From positions 372,001 to 436,000 of the forward strand of contig CAXXKC010000003.1 of NCBI GenBank assembly GCA_963674835.2: 64,000 nt of DNA, read 5' to 3'. The notes under the pieces were generated by a model. It did not search any database and had not been told where the DNA came from. It saw nothing but the letters and a program-made list of their open reading frames with translations. Of this stretch, positions 26,165 to 35,351 are shown one piece after another. This stretch comes from G963674835 sp963674835. Lineage in GTDB: Bacteria > Planctomycetota > Planctomycetia > Pirellulales > Thermoguttaceae. The position numbers and the translations under genes are program-made. Positions within the stretch are counted from its first letter, which is position 1; each line of letters begins with the position of its first letter.

Positions 26165-28558
26165 CTAGCGGAGCTTGATGTCGTGCGTGTCGAGAAAGGC
26201 GAGTAGGTTGGTGCGGAAGTCGTCGATCTCTTCGCTGGCCAGAGTGTGGTCCCAAGCGCCGAGCCAGTAACGGTAGGAGTAGCTCGCTTTGCCCTGCGGG
26301 AGTCCTTTGCCTTTGTAGGAGTAGAGGAACTCGCGCCGCAGGATGAGCGGATGCGAGAACTGATCCAGCCGGCTCTCCAACTCGGCGAATCCTTGCCCGA
26401 CGTCCCAGAGGAGCGAGAAATCCTGCCAGGAGCCGGGATAGATCGGCGGAGCGACGTACTTGAGCTCCGGATAGATGGCTCCCTCCAACTCCTTGAGGGC
26501 CAATTCGAACCAGACGACCTGGCTGTCCTGGACAACGACGTCGCGAATAGCACCGGCCAGCAGGCCCAGCCCACCGACAACACGGTCGCCGCGCCTGATA
26601 GCAACCCAATGGTCGCGGACGTGCCAGGGAAGCTCCGTGGCACTGGACGGCTCGAAGCTGAGCTTCGTTCCGCCGAGGACACGTCCGAGGTCTTCCAACG
26701 CGCCTTTGATGGCGCGGAAGTGCTCCTCGGGCGTCGGTTGGTGAGTGGGCGTGCAACTGATTCCGCCCAGTCGGGACGTTTCGACGCTACGGCCGTCGGG
26801 GCCCGTGTGGTAAACGCGTCCCAACTCGAACAGGCGGAAGGCGTCGCGATAGGTCCGGTTCTGACGCGCCAGGGCCAAAAGGTTGGGCACCAGCGTGGTG
26901 CGCAACAGGCGGGTGAATTGCGTGCTGGGGTTCTTAAGTTCGAGCGTGCCTTCGGGCTGGAATCCGAGCTGCGCCAACCAGCGGTCGTCGAACCAGCCGT
27001 AGTTCTGCACTTCGACGAAGCCGTGCGAGGCGGCCAGCAACCGGCGCAACTTGTGCTCGATCCGCAGCGACTTTTCGACGAACAAAGGTTCTAGCATCGC
27101 TTGGGGCATGCGGGGCTCGATCTTGCCGTAGCCGAAGATCCTCAGGACCTCTTCAGCGATGTCGGCCGGAATGGAAAGGTCCTTTTCGCTGCGGTGCGGC
27201 GGAATGCCGACGTGCAGCCGGCCGTCGGCGTCGTAGCGGGCCTGGAAGCCGAGCGACTGGAGAATGGCAGTAACCCGCTCGTTCGGAATGTCGGCACCGG
27301 CCATCCTGACAAGCGAGCCGGGCTCCAGCACGAGGGGCCGAAAGCCGTCCTTCACGTCGCCCTGGATCGTCAGCCGTGAGGTTACTTTCGGCTGGGCGCC
27401 GGCGTCGTCGACGAGTTGGAGGATGCGGGCGATGCCCAACGTGACGTTGGCCGGCGGCTGGCCCTTCTCGAAGCGCTGGGCCGACTCGGTGCGGAGATCG
27501 AGCCGGACCGACGTGCGACGAATGCGCGAGCCTTTGAAGTTGGCGCTTTCCAGGAGGATCTTGCTGGTCGTTTCCTCCACTTCGCTATTGAGACCGCCCA
27601 TGACGCCTGCCAGCGCGACCGGCTCCTTCTCGTTCCAGATCAGAAGGTCGTCGGGCAGCATGTGGCGATCCTGGCCGTCGAGGGTCGTGAAGGTGCCGGG
27701 CCGGCCCATGGTCGCCACGCGGATTGCCGAGAGACGGTCGCCGTCGAAGGCGTGCGTGGGCTGGGCCAGTTCGAGCATGACGTAGTTGGTGACGTCGACC
27801 ATGAGATTGAACGTTCGCTGGCCGAGCGCATGGAGACGACGCTGCATGACCAGCGGCGATGGTTGCCCGGCGGCCACTTCGAACTCCAAGCAGCCGTAAC
27901 AAGGACAGCCATCGAAATCCTCGACCGACAGCGGATAAGCCGGCAGTTTGTCGTATTGCGTCAGATCGGCCATGGGCAAGGCGCGCAGCGGCCGGCCGAA
28001 AATGGCGGCCAATTCTTGGGCGAATGCGTAGTGGCCCCACAGGTCGGGCCGATGGGTGAGGCTCTTGTTGTCGATCTCGATGATGACATCCTGGTCCGGG
28101 ATGAGATCGGACAAGGGCGTGCCGACGGCCGTCGACGCCGGGCACTCCAAGAGCACTTCGTGCCAACGGCTCATGCCCAATTCCATGGGCGAGCAAAGTA
28201 CGCCCTCGCTCTGATGCCCTGCCACCTGGGCCGACGCGATCTTGTGCCCCCCGGCCAGTGTGACGCCCGGCGGTGCGAAGGCCGCCTTCATGCCGACGCG
28301 CACATTGGGGGCTCCGCAAACGGTTGTGTACTTACGGGTGCGGCAGTCGACGGTGGTGAGCGTGAGCTGTTTGCCGGGCTCGGCCTTGAGCGGCTCGGCG
28401 GCGACGATCTCGCCCACCACGACGCCTTGGATCGAACGAGCAAGGACCTCGAAACCTTCGACTTCGGCGGTGGAGAGCGTCAGCTGATCGGCGATCACCT
28501 GGGGATCGAGGTCCGACAGGTCGACGAAATCGGAGATCCAGTCCAGGGAGATTTTCAC
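26165..28558 (-). CDS. pheT: Phenylalanyl-tRNA synthetase beta subunit
   Basis: A 797-residue subunit of the enzyme that charges tRNA-Phe. The start is the GTG at 28558 (VKISLDWISDFVDLSDLD), the normal family N-terminus; an in-frame ATG further up would lie inside the CACGGAG repeat. Visible parts: an EMAP/tRNA-binding-like domain (GVVVGEIVAAEPL to SEGVLCSPMELGMS), the B3/B4 editing region with a HRPDLWGHY block, the core (SARR-type FEKGQPP), and a C-terminal FDX-ACB anticodon-binding domain ending in VLASEEIDDFRTNLLAFL-like sequence. Length typical. Normally it is directly behind pheS; here about 680 bases with a GxxExxY gene separate them. Confidence 0.96.
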   Translation of the reverse strand: MKISLDWISDFVDLSDLDPQVIADQLTLSTAEVEGFEVLARSIQGVVVGEIVAAEPLKAEPGKQLTLTTVDCRTRKYTTVCGAPNVRVGMKAAFAPPGVTLAGGHKIASAQVAGHQSEGVLCSPMELGMSRWHEVLLECPASTAVGTPLSDLIPDQDVIIEIDNKSLTHRPDLWGHYAFAQELAAIFGRPLRALPMADLTQYDKLPAYPLSVEDFDGCPCYGCLEFEVAAGQPSPLVMQRRLHALGQRTFNLMVDVTNYVMLELAQPTHAFDGDRLSAIRVATMGRPGTFTTLDGQDRHMLPDDLLIWNEKEPVALAGVMGGLNSEVEETTSKILLESANFKGSRIRRTSVRLDLRTESAQRFEKGQPPANVTLGIARILQLVDDAGAQPKVTSRLTIQGDVKDGFRPLVLEPGSLVRMAGADIPNERVTAILQSLGFQARYDADGRLHVGIPPHRSEKDLSIPADIAEEVLRIFGYGKIEPRMPQAMLEPLFVEKSLRIEHKLRRLLAASHGFVEVQNYGWFDDRWLAQLGFQPEGTLELKNPSTQFTRLLRTTLVPNLLALARQNRTYRDAFRLFELGRVYHTGPDGRSVETSRLGGISCTPTHQPTPEEHFRAIKGALEDLGRVLGGTKLSFEPSSATELPWHVRDHWVAIRRGDRVVGGLGLLAGAIRDVVVQDSQVVWFELALKELEGAIYPELKYVAPPIYPGSWQDFSLLWDVGQGFAELESRLDQFSHPLILRREFLYSYKGKGLPQGKASYSYRYWLGAWDHTLASEEIDDFRTNLLAFLDTHDIKLR

Positions 28559-28587
28559 GTTCGCTTCTTTCTTGAGAGGGGAGATCC

Positions 28588-29102
28588 ACCACGGAGGCAC
28601 GGAGGACACGGAGATGGAATTTGGATGATCATTTGGAAACAGCGTATTAGAGTACGAGGCGCACGATGCCGTCTTTCATGAGTGCGACGTTGAAGTTCAT
28701 GAGAAAACCGAGTTTCTTGCCGCTGAGTCGCAGGTAAGTCAGCAGTTGTGCCTCGTGCACCGGCAGCAAGGCTTCGATGCTCTTCAATTCCAGAACGACG
28801 TTGTCTTCTACGAGCAGGTCCACTCGATAACCGCAATCGATTTTGATTCCCTTGTACGTAACCGGCAGGGGCACTTGGCGTTTGAACGCGAGGTTTCTCA
28901 GGCCCAATTCCCGGCAGAGGCACTGTTCATAGGCGGACTCCAGCAAGCCTGGTCCCAATTCCTTGTGGACCTCGATCGCTGCTCCGCGGATCTCATGGCT
29001 GAGTTCCTCGAAAACCAACATTGGATCGATGCCCTCAAGATCCGGACGTTCGCATGGTTTCGCCTATGCGCCGCTTCTCTGTGTACTCTGTGCCTCCGTG
29101 GT
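28588..29102 (-). mobile_element. GxxExxY unit with 26-bp inverted-repeat ends, inserted between pheS and pheT
   Basis: 28588-28613 and the complement of 29077-29102 match at 23 of 26 positions (ACCACGGAGGCAC is common to both). They enclose a single gene. A further direct copy of the end, with 2 differences, stands at 29134-29159. The unit therefore looks like a compact insertion of about 515 bp with inverted ends. No transposase is present. The related ORF-less element at 22947-23070 supports dispersal of the ends. Mobility is inferred from structure only. Confidence 0.6.
28647..29021 (-). CDS. GxxExxY protein (PD-(D/E)xK-like small protein)
   Basis: A 124-residue soluble protein of the GxxExxY family: GPGLLESAYEQCL gives the defining motif, and DCGYRVDLLVEDNVVLELKS shows the D...ExK arrangement of PD-(D/E)xK nuclease folds. 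IEALLPVHEAQLLTYLRLSG and LMNFNVALMKDGIVRLVL complete the usual C-terminus, so it is intact. Function in the family is not established; a nuclease-like role is inferred. The ATG at 29021 has GAGG upstream. It lies between pheS and pheT on the same strand, so it may be transcribed with them, and it is bordered by inverted repeats. Confidence 0.88.
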   Translation of the reverse strand: MLVFEELSHEIRGAAIEVHKELGPGLLESAYEQCLCRELGLRNLAFKRQVPLPVTYKGIKIDCGYRVDLLVEDNVVLELKSIEALLPVHEAQLLTYLRLSGKKLGFLMNFNVALMKDGIVRLVL

Positions 29103-29133
29103 AAATCGGCTGCTTCGTTTGCAGCGGGAATGT

Positions 29134-29159
29134 ACCACGGAGGCACGGAGAAAACGGAG
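29134..29159 (+). repeat. Extra direct copy of the CACGGAG end
   Basis: This 26-bp stretch differs at 2 positions from 28588-28613. It lies just outside the inverted-repeat unit, 32 bases from its right end and about 75 bases past the pheS stop. It may be a remnant of an earlier or nested insertion. Confidence 0.6.
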
Positions 29160-29235
29160 GTGGGGTAGGGAAGGGGTCGAGTGTTCGTGGGTTGGATAGG
29201 GTTGTTTGTGACGAATTCGTGGTGAGTAATTGTTG

Positions 29236-30264
29236 TTATACGGCGGCGGGGAATTGTTCGTAGAAACGGATGTCGCCGGAGTTGAAGAGGCGGATGTCGG
29301 GGATGTTGAACTTCATCATGGCCAGCCGCGTGAGGCCGAGGCCGAAGGCGAAGCCGCTGTAAACGGACGTATCGATCCGCCCGTATTCAAGGACCTTGGG
29401 GTGAACCAGTCCGCAGGGGATCAGCTCAATCCAGCCGTCGCCGCAGGTGGAGCAGCCGCGGCCGCCGCAGAGCACGCACTGAAGATCCAGTTCGAAGCCC
29501 GGCTCGACGAAGGGGAAGAAGCCCGGGCGCAGGCGGACGGTCACGTCGCGGTGGAAGATCTGGCTGAGCAGGGCCTTCATGACGGCGATGAGGTTGGCCA
29601 CGGAGATGTCACGGTCGACCAGCAGGCCTTCGAGCTGGTAGAAGGTATTTTCATGGCTGGCATCCATCGCTTCGTAGCGAAAGCAGCGCCCGGGAAAGAT
29701 GGCTCGCATGGGCGCCCCGAACCGCTCCAGGGCGCGGACCTGATTGGCCGAGGTATGGGTTCGCATCAACTGGCCGTTGGTCAGCCAGAAGGTATCCTGC
29801 ATGTCGCGGGCGGGATGGTCGCCGGGAATATTGAGGGCATCGAAGTTGTAGTGTTCCAATTCGATTTCGGGTCCGGTTAGGACCATGAAGCCCATGCCTT
29901 GGAAGATATCTTCCAGTTCCATCTGGACCAGTGCGATGGGGTGCAGGCAGCCGACGTTGTGTCCCGTGCCCGGCAGCGTCAAGTCGAGTGTTCGGGCCGA
30001 CTTGGTGGCCTCGACCTGGGTGGCGGCACTGCGAGTGACTTCCGCCGCGCGAGCAATTTGCTCTTCGGCCATGCGCTTGAGCTCGTTCAGTCGACTGCCG
30101 AACTGCTTGCGCTCGTCGGGGGTGAGTTTGCTAAAGTCGGTATTCTTGGCCAGCGTGGTGATGACGCCCTTGCGCCCCAAGTACGAAATGCGGACTTGTT
30201 CGACGTCGCGCGGGGTGCCGGCCTTAGCCAAATCTGCCAAGAGTTGTTCTCGAATTTCGTCCAC
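29236..30264 (-). CDS. pheS: Phenylalanyl-tRNA synthetase alpha subunit
   Basis: A 342-residue catalytic subunit. The GTG at 30264 is preceded by GGAGG at 7 bases and starts the N-terminal coiled coil (VDEIREQLLADLAKAG); the longer upstream frame translates an intergenic repeat and should be ignored. Class II motifs are present: motif 2 FPGRCFRYEAMDASHENTFY and motif 3 GFAFGLGLTRLAMMK. A CVLCGGRGCSTCGDGW insert near residue 285 looks like a four-cysteine metal-binding site, which many bacterial PheS proteins carry. It is the first gene of the pheS-GxxExxY-pheT group. Confidence 0.96.
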   Translation of the reverse strand: MDEIREQLLADLAKAGTPRDVEQVRISYLGRKGVITTLAKNTDFSKLTPDERKQFGSRLNELKRMAEEQIARAAEVTRSAATQVEATKSARTLDLTLPGTGHNVGCLHPIALVQMELEDIFQGMGFMVLTGPEIELEHYNFDALNIPGDHPARDMQDTFWLTNGQLMRTHTSANQVRALERFGAPMRAIFPGRCFRYEAMDASHENTFYQLEGLLVDRDISVANLIAVMKALLSQIFHRDVTVRLRPGFFPFVEPGFELDLQCVLCGGRGCSTCGDGWIELIPCGLVHPKVLEYGRIDTSVYSGFAFGLGLTRLAMMKFNIPDIRLFNSGDIRFYEQFPAAV

Positions 30265-30309
30265 CGAATCGCCTCCAGTCGAACCAGGCCAGCCTGGCGA
30301 GAGTCGCCC

Positions 30310-30400
30310 AGTGCGTGTCGCACTTAACTGTAGCGTTCGTGTCGGCGTGTTTCTGCGGTTTCGAAAGCGAAACACACGCTGCGGCTACGCCGAACGCGCT
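30310..30400 (+). repeat. Dispersed palindromic intergenic repeat, copy 2
   Basis: Begins AGTGCGTGTCGCACTTAACT (perfect arms AGTGCG/CGCACT) and continues GTAGCGTTCGTGTCGGCG, ending near CGAACGCGCT. It closely matches copy 1 (7301-7390). It sits between pheS and the Ser/Thr kinase gene, both on the minus strand, so it lies in the pheS leader. Confidence 0.8.
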
Positions 30401-30480
30401 GTAAAACTGCACTTCTATACCCACCGCGGGGGTCATCGTCAAGTCGTATCGCTTGCTGGGAGCGGCCAGAGGGCGGAAAA

Positions 30481-32046
30481 CTAGCCGGGAAACTGCTCAT
30501 CCAGCCACTCCTGCCACCGTTGGGTTGTCGCGTCGTCGACGCGGGAGCGAATGGTGCGGAGGACGTAGCGAAGAAGCTGTTTCATTTGCGGATCGCGGAG
30601 TTCCCTGCGGTTGGGCCACATTTGCGCCAGAATGGGGACGGCCTTGTCATACTGGTGGCGCATGGTATAGACACTGCACTGCCCGGCGAGCCCGAACGTG
30701 CGGAGTTCCGATTCGGAAGGGTCCAAGGCGGCCAACTCATCGAAGATATCCATGGCCTGCTCTTCGTTCCCCTTCTGGAGATAGACCAGCGCCAAGCGTT
30801 CCATGGCGCGGTGGCGCAGGTAGGGTTGCTTCTGGGCACCGGTGATGACGCTGCGCCAGGCTTCCTCGGTTCCCACATTGCTGGCATAGAGCCAGCGGCT
30901 TAACGCGGTCTGTGGCTGGGGAACGGCTCCCGCAGCCTCGTTCGGAACATCGAGCAGACGTGGCGGCTGGAACGCGACCCACGCCAGAAGGGCACCGCAA
31001 ATGAAGGCCGCCGCGCCGGCGGCAACCCAACGCCACCGCCGGGGACGCGTCACCGACAGATTGGCGGCCGTCTTCATGAAGACGTCGAGTTGCTCGGTCG
31101 CCTGACTAAGCGCAGCGGGCAGCTCGAAGAGTCCCGAGGATAGTTCGGGCAAACCTTCCGGCCACGATTCGCCGAGCGTTTGGCTTTGAAGGCGCGCCAG
31201 GTCGCGTGCCAAGTCGAGGGCCGACTGGTACCGGTCTTCGGGCTTCTTGGCCAGCATCTTGTGGACCATGCGGCACAGGGCGGGGGGAAGGTCGGGACGG
31301 CACTGTTCGAGCGGCTCGGGCACTTTGTTGAGGTGCTGCACGGCCAGCGCCAGCGGCGTCTCGCTGCTGAAGGGCGGGCGGCCGGCGAGCATCTGGTAAC
31401 AGGTCACGCCAAACGAGTAGAGATCACTGCGGGGATCGAGTGGTTTGCCCTCGATCTGTTCCGGGCTCATGTACAAGGGCGTGCCCAACGTCATGCCGGT
31501 TTGGGTCAGCTCGACGTGTTGAGAAGAATCGACGAGTCGCGCCAGCCCGAAGTCGGCCACTTTGACCTCGCCGTTGCGGGCCAGAAGAATGTTCTCCGGC
31601 TTGATGTCGCGATGGATGATGCCGTGCTCGGCCGCTTTCATCAGCGCCGCGGCGACCTGGCGCATGACCAACAGCGCAGTGCGGAGGTCCGGAGGACTGC
31701 CGCGGCGCAGCCATTGCCGCAGGTTCTGGCCGAGCACGTATTCCTGGGCGATGTAGAAGATCCGATCCGCCCGGCCGACATCGTAAATTTGGACGATGTT
31801 GGCGTGCACAAGCGAGGCGGCCGAATGGGCCTCGCGGCGGAATCGCTCGACGTAGACACGGTCGCTGGCCAGCTCGGGCCGCAGGACCTTCACGGCAATT
31901 TGGCGTTCGAGCGACTGCTGGTGCGCGAGGTATACGTCGGCCATCGCCCCGCGACCAAGGCGGCGCAGGAGGCGAAAGTCGCCTAACTGCCGACCGGACA
32001 GGTCATTGGGGGTCTCGGAGACGCTATGCGAGGTTTCGCTCATCAT
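30481..32046 (-). CDS. Membrane-anchored serine/threonine protein kinase
   Basis: A 521-residue Hanks-type kinase. Kinase domain about 24-290: glycine loop LGRGAMADVYL, Lys53 in AVKVLRPE, catalytic HRDIKPEN with Asp147, DFG at 165-167, and the GTPLYMSPEQ activation segment. All catalytic residues are present. One transmembrane helix at about 341-359 follows, then a C-terminal part of about 160 residues with TPR-like helices (RHRAMERLALVYLQKGNEEQ, LAGQCSVYTMRHQYDKAVP) that should lie outside the cytoplasm. This layout is common in Planctomycetes. The two ATG codons at 32046 and 32043 are equivalent starts. It follows the J-like/toroid gene on the same strand after 148 bases. Confidence 0.94.
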   Translation of the reverse strand: MMSETSHSVSETPNDLSGRQLGDFRLLRRLGRGAMADVYLAHQQSLERQIAVKVLRPELASDRVYVERFRREAHSAASLVHANIVQIYDVGRADRIFYIAQEYVLGQNLRQWLRRGSPPDLRTALLVMRQVAAALMKAAEHGIIHRDIKPENILLARNGEVKVADFGLARLVDSSQHVELTQTGMTLGTPLYMSPEQIEGKPLDPRSDLYSFGVTCYQMLAGRPPFSSETPLALAVQHLNKVPEPLEQCRPDLPPALCRMVHKMLAKKPEDRYQSALDLARDLARLQSQTLGESWPEGLPELSSGLFELPAALSQATEQLDVFMKTAANLSVTRPRRWRWVAAGAAAFICGALLAWVAFQPPRLLDVPNEAAGAVPQPQTALSRWLYASNVGTEEAWRSVITGAQKQPYLRHRAMERLALVYLQKGNEEQAMDIFDELAALDPSESELRTFGLAGQCSVYTMRHQYDKAVPILAQMWPNRRELRDPQMKQLLRYVLRTIRSRVDDATTQRWQEWLDEQFPG

Positions 32047-32194
32047 GGCAACGCACCTGGCCTGAGGACTACCTCCAGTATGAACCGATAGGGGTGGTCA
32101 GGCAATGGCCGCGAGCTTGGTCAGGAGGTTTGCCGATGCGAGGCCAAACCGCTCATCCGTGGTTGGCATATGCAGCTTGGCTGCGCAGGGTGCA

Positions 32195-34189
32195 TTACGG
32201 GCCGTTGAGCAGGGCCTGGGGTGGCGGGTAGCGATAGTACGATTCGAGGATCAAGGCCGCCATGGCGGTGCAATAGAGGCGTCCGCCCTGGCGAATGAGT
32301 TCCTCGCGTCCCTGAACGAGCCAGCTTCCCTGGTCGGGTCCTTCCTGGACTTGTCGGGCGATCAGCGAGTCGCGCATGGCGGTGTTCCACTCGGCCCAGA
32401 CCAATCCGGCCCGGCTGCGCATTAGGAGCGTCGCGTGGTAGTTGAAGTCGGGATCGCCATTGGCTCGTGGACCGTTGCGGGCAAGTTGATCGGCGTATCG
32501 CTGCACTTCGAGACTGTCGGGCTGCCAATTCAAGTAGACCCTGGCCAAGAAACCGAGGGGCGTGGCATCGGCGTCCAGCGGCTCGGAAAGCGAACGACGA
32601 TAACCGGCTCGATCCGGCGTTTGCAGCGAATCGAGGAAGGCGCCGGCGCGATCGAGGCTCGATTGCGGAACGTCCAGGTGCGCCAGCTTGGCCGTGGCCA
32701 GGGCGGCGACGGTCCAGCCGGTTGCATAAATGTCGCTGGGATGGTTCGTGTCGGCGCCCGGGATGTGGGTGGCCGACCATCCGCCATCGTTGTTCTGACT
32801 TGTCGCGAGCAGGTTCACAGCCGACTTGGCCGCATCGAGCATGGCTCGCGTGTGGCCGCTTGCAGCAACCTCGCACAAAGCGGCGGCGGCCATGGGACGC
32901 GAAGGAAGCTCGTCGGGCGACGTCTCCGATACCAAGCCCGTTGTGGGGTTCGTCTTCATTCGCCTAATCAGATATTGAGCGCCCTTGTAAACCGATGTGC
33001 GATGGTCGGCGGTGCGCTCGCATTGACCGGCGCCGGCCATCGCCAGAACGACGAGCGCCGTGGCGGTATGCGGCGCGCCGAGTGTGCCCGGGTTGGCCGC
33101 CGATCCGATACGGCTGAAGTCCCAGCTACCGTCAGCCAGCTGATGGGCTACCAGCCAATCCATGGCAAGCCGCACCGCCTGCTGACTGGCTTCATTGCCG
33201 CCGAGGGCCGACAGCAGTTGCGACCGGGCGGGTTCCTGGCGACACTCGAATCCCTCGATTTTGGTCAGGGCGGCTTTGTCGATGCTCGGCGCGACCGGCA
33301 GCGGAACGTGCGAAGGGCTTTCCGGGGGCGAAACGGGCTTCGGCGTCTCTGGCGTCACATCGGCGTGAGCGGGCAGTCGCGTTGCCCTGGCCGCAATCAT
33401 ATCGGGTGACGGTCCGGGAGCAGGTTTCGGAGGCGTCGGCGTGACCGGCTCGGAATGGTTCACCGGTGGTGACGGTGCCGGCGGCTCGCTCTGAGCCGTG
33501 ATGTTTTCAGGGGCTTCGTTTCGAGAATCAACCGTCGGCTTGGCATCGGTTTTGGCGGGTGCGGGTTGCGGCGGCGGGGCCGGAGTGCTCACGTCGGGTG
33601 GCACCGTCGACGTCTGAGATCGCGAGGGAACAAGCGGTGGGGCCGGCGAGGGGGTCGTCAACCGTACGAGCCACCATGCAGTCAGGGCCAAGACGAATAC
33701 GAGCACCACAACGACAGCTGGGGTTTGCCAGGACCATTGCCTGCGTCGTTCGACGTACTGCCGAGCCATCCACCATCGGCTGGCCGACATCGCCGGTCGA
33801 GCGGCCTTGCCGGAATCGCTTCTCCCGTCGTGCGTGGTGCGATGCTCACGCGACGAGGCGACCGGCCTGGGCATGGCGGCCGTCCACGAACTGGCGACCG
33901 GGTGGCTGACCAACTGCAATCGTAACTGCTCTTCGTACTCGGTGCGCCGCGCCGGATCGAGGAGCGTTACCCGCGCCGCGGCTAATTCGTTGAGCAGCTT
34001 CTGCGACAGCGCCGAATGAGGCCCGGCTTGGAAGGTGCGCACGTGGGTCATCTGCCGGTCAGCCGCGTTGGAAATCACATCGGCATCGGACTCAAACAGA
34101 CCGATCCCCAGCAGCCGGTAGTGGTTTGGCGGCTGTTCTTCGGCGGGGATTCCCAGCCAGATGCGATAGGGATCGAACGCGTCGGTCAC
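32195..34189 (-). CDS. J-like N-terminal domain + TM + terpenoid-cyclase-like toroid protein
   Basis: A 664-residue protein with a GTG start at 34189. Residues 1-92 (FDPYRIWLGIPAEEQPPNHY, ALSQKLLNELAAARVTLLDP) form a planctomycete-specific N-terminal domain with DnaJ-like character, also found ahead of kinase-type domains. One transmembrane helix at 156-177. A Pro/Thr-rich linker follows to about 300. The C-terminal part is an alpha-alpha toroid like squalene cyclases or prenyltransferase beta subunits: DWLVAHQLADGSWDF, LATSQNNDGGWSATHIP, LGFLARVYLNW, with QW-like repeats. The DxDD or metal-site residues of true cyclases are not evident, so it is probably a binding or scaffold domain, not a hopene cyclase. 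Confidence 0.8.
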   Translation of the reverse strand: MTDAFDPYRIWLGIPAEEQPPNHYRLLGIGLFESDADVISNAADRQMTHVRTFQAGPHSALSQKLLNELAAARVTLLDPARRTEYEEQLRLQLVSHPVASSWTAAMPRPVASSREHRTTHDGRSDSGKAARPAMSASRWWMARQYVERRRQWSWQTPAVVVVLVFVLALTAWWLVRLTTPSPAPPLVPSRSQTSTVPPDVSTPAPPPQPAPAKTDAKPTVDSRNEAPENITAQSEPPAPSPPVNHSEPVTPTPPKPAPGPSPDMIAARATRLPAHADVTPETPKPVSPPESPSHVPLPVAPSIDKAALTKIEGFECRQEPARSQLLSALGGNEASQQAVRLAMDWLVAHQLADGSWDFSRIGSAANPGTLGAPHTATALVVLAMAGAGQCERTADHRTSVYKGAQYLIRRMKTNPTTGLVSETSPDELPSRPMAAAALCEVAASGHTRAMLDAAKSAVNLLATSQNNDGGWSATHIPGADTNHPSDIYATGWTVAALATAKLAHLDVPQSSLDRAGAFLDSLQTPDRAGYRRSLSEPLDADATPLGFLARVYLNWQPDSLEVQRYADQLARNGPRANGDPDFNYHATLLMRSRAGLVWAEWNTAMRDSLIARQVQEGPDQGSWLVQGREELIRQGGRLYCTAMAALILESYYRYPPPQALLNGP

Positions 34190-34532
34190 GGCAGTGTGCT
34201 TGTCGAGTCACGCGACGGCCGTGTGCTCCGCTGGCCGCCCACAAGTCGGAATGCTCTCTTGCAGTATGGTAGGCGTCGAGACAATCTGCAATGTAACAGA
34301 TGTGGGGGATACTCGTACCAAGAACGGATGTCGGTCCTCCGCCAGCGGTATTCCCAGTGGTCATGCAGGGAGATTCTGCAGGGTGGAAAGGGCAGGAAGG
34401 AGGGGCAATTGCTTGGTCTGAAGGATATGCGAGGCCCAGATTCGCTCCTGGGTGTTGCCAGAGGGGGCGGCGCAGCCGACTGCGGAAAGATGCACCGAGA
34501 AATGGACTCGGCCGGGCATTTGCGGGAAACGG
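34190..34532. other. Spacer between PEP-synthase regulator and toroid protein
   Basis: About 340 bases. Open frames on both strands are short and unlike any protein. Nothing else recognised. Confidence 0.4.
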
Positions 34533-35351
34533 TCAGTCGCCGGTCTGCCGTGGGCGGTCGCCGCCTGGCAGGAGGAGGACAATCTCGCGACTGACCTCTT
34601 CGACCGACTTGCCGGTGGTGTCGATTCGGCGCCAGCCGTGCTCCTGGCACAGTTGCCCGGCAAAGCGCAGCTCTTCGTGGATTTGCTCCAACGAGGCATA
34701 CGGGACGACGGGGATGCCGGTGCCTTCGGCGCGTGTCAGACGCAGTTCGCGGAGCCGACCGGGAGTCATCGTCAGGCAGAAGATTCGTGAAGCGGGGATG
34801 GCCAGAAGCGACTCCGGCGTCGGGACCTCGGGAACCAACGGCACATTGGCCACGAACCAGCCGCGGTAAGCGAGATAGAGGTTGGTGGGTGTCTTCATGG
34901 CCCGCGACACACCGACGAGGACGATTTCGGCCCGCTCGAGGTCCTGGGCGTTCTGCCCATCGTCGTGGCGGAAGGCAAAATCGACGGCCTCGATCTCGCG
35001 CGAACGCGCCTCGGCCAACTGGCGGAACAGACCGGGCTTCTCTTGCGGGCTGAGGTGCAGGTGGCGAGCCAGCCGTTCCAGGACCGGGCCGATGACGTCC
35101 AGCGAATCGACCTCCTGTTGGCGCGACTCGGTCAGGATCAATCGGCGCAGCTCGTCGGAAACGAGCGTGTGGAGAATGATGGCCTTCTTGGCGGCCGCCT
35201 CTTGGACAACACTGCGGACCTGTTGGGGGGTCCGAATTTCGGTTCGCTTCTGAATGTCGACGTCAGCGTCGATGAACTGCAGGATGGCCGCCCGAAGAAG
35301 ACGCTCGACTGTCGAGCCCGTGCTGTCGGAGACGACGAAGACCGTGATCAT
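34533..35351 (-). CDS. Pyruvate,water dikinase (PEP synthase) regulatory protein, PPSR family
   Basis: A 272-residue bifunctional regulator of the DUF299/PPSR family: an ADP-dependent kinase and Pi-dependent pyrophosphorylase that inactivates and reactivates PEP synthase or PPDK. The ATG at 35351 (MITVFVVSDSTGSTVERLL) follows GAGAGG at about 8 bases. The P-loop-like GVSRAMKTPTNLYLAYRG corresponds to the family motif GVSRtsKTPTS. Upstream blocks HHTL-type and VDFAFRHDDGQN are also present. The target enzyme (ppsA or ppdK) is not in the window; pyruvate kinase at 11171 works in the opposite direction. The C-terminus carries an extra charged tail. Confidence 0.9.
   Translation of the reverse strand: MITVFVVSDSTGSTVERLLRAAILQFIDADVDIQKRTEIRTPQQVRSVVQEAAAKKAIILHTLVSDELRRLILTESRQQEVDSLDVIGPVLERLARHLHLSPQEKPGLFRQLAEARSREIEAVDFAFRHDDGQNAQDLERAEIVLVGVSRAMKTPTNLYLAYRGWFVANVPLVPEVPTPESLLAIPASRIFCLTMTPGRLRELRLTRAEGTGIPVVPYASLEQIHEELRFAGQLCQEHGWRRIDTTGKSVEEVSREIVLLLPGGDRPRQTGD

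Noticed and set aside
30265..30375. N-terminal extension of PheS
   Set aside because: It translates the palindromic repeat; the GTG at 30264 has an ideal ribosome site and fits the family.
32195..34189. Squalene-hopene cyclase, forming a hopanoid locus with the HpnN-like gene
   Set aside because: The toroid lacks an evident catalytic acid motif, carries a J-like domain and membrane helix, and is about 16 kb away from the transporter.
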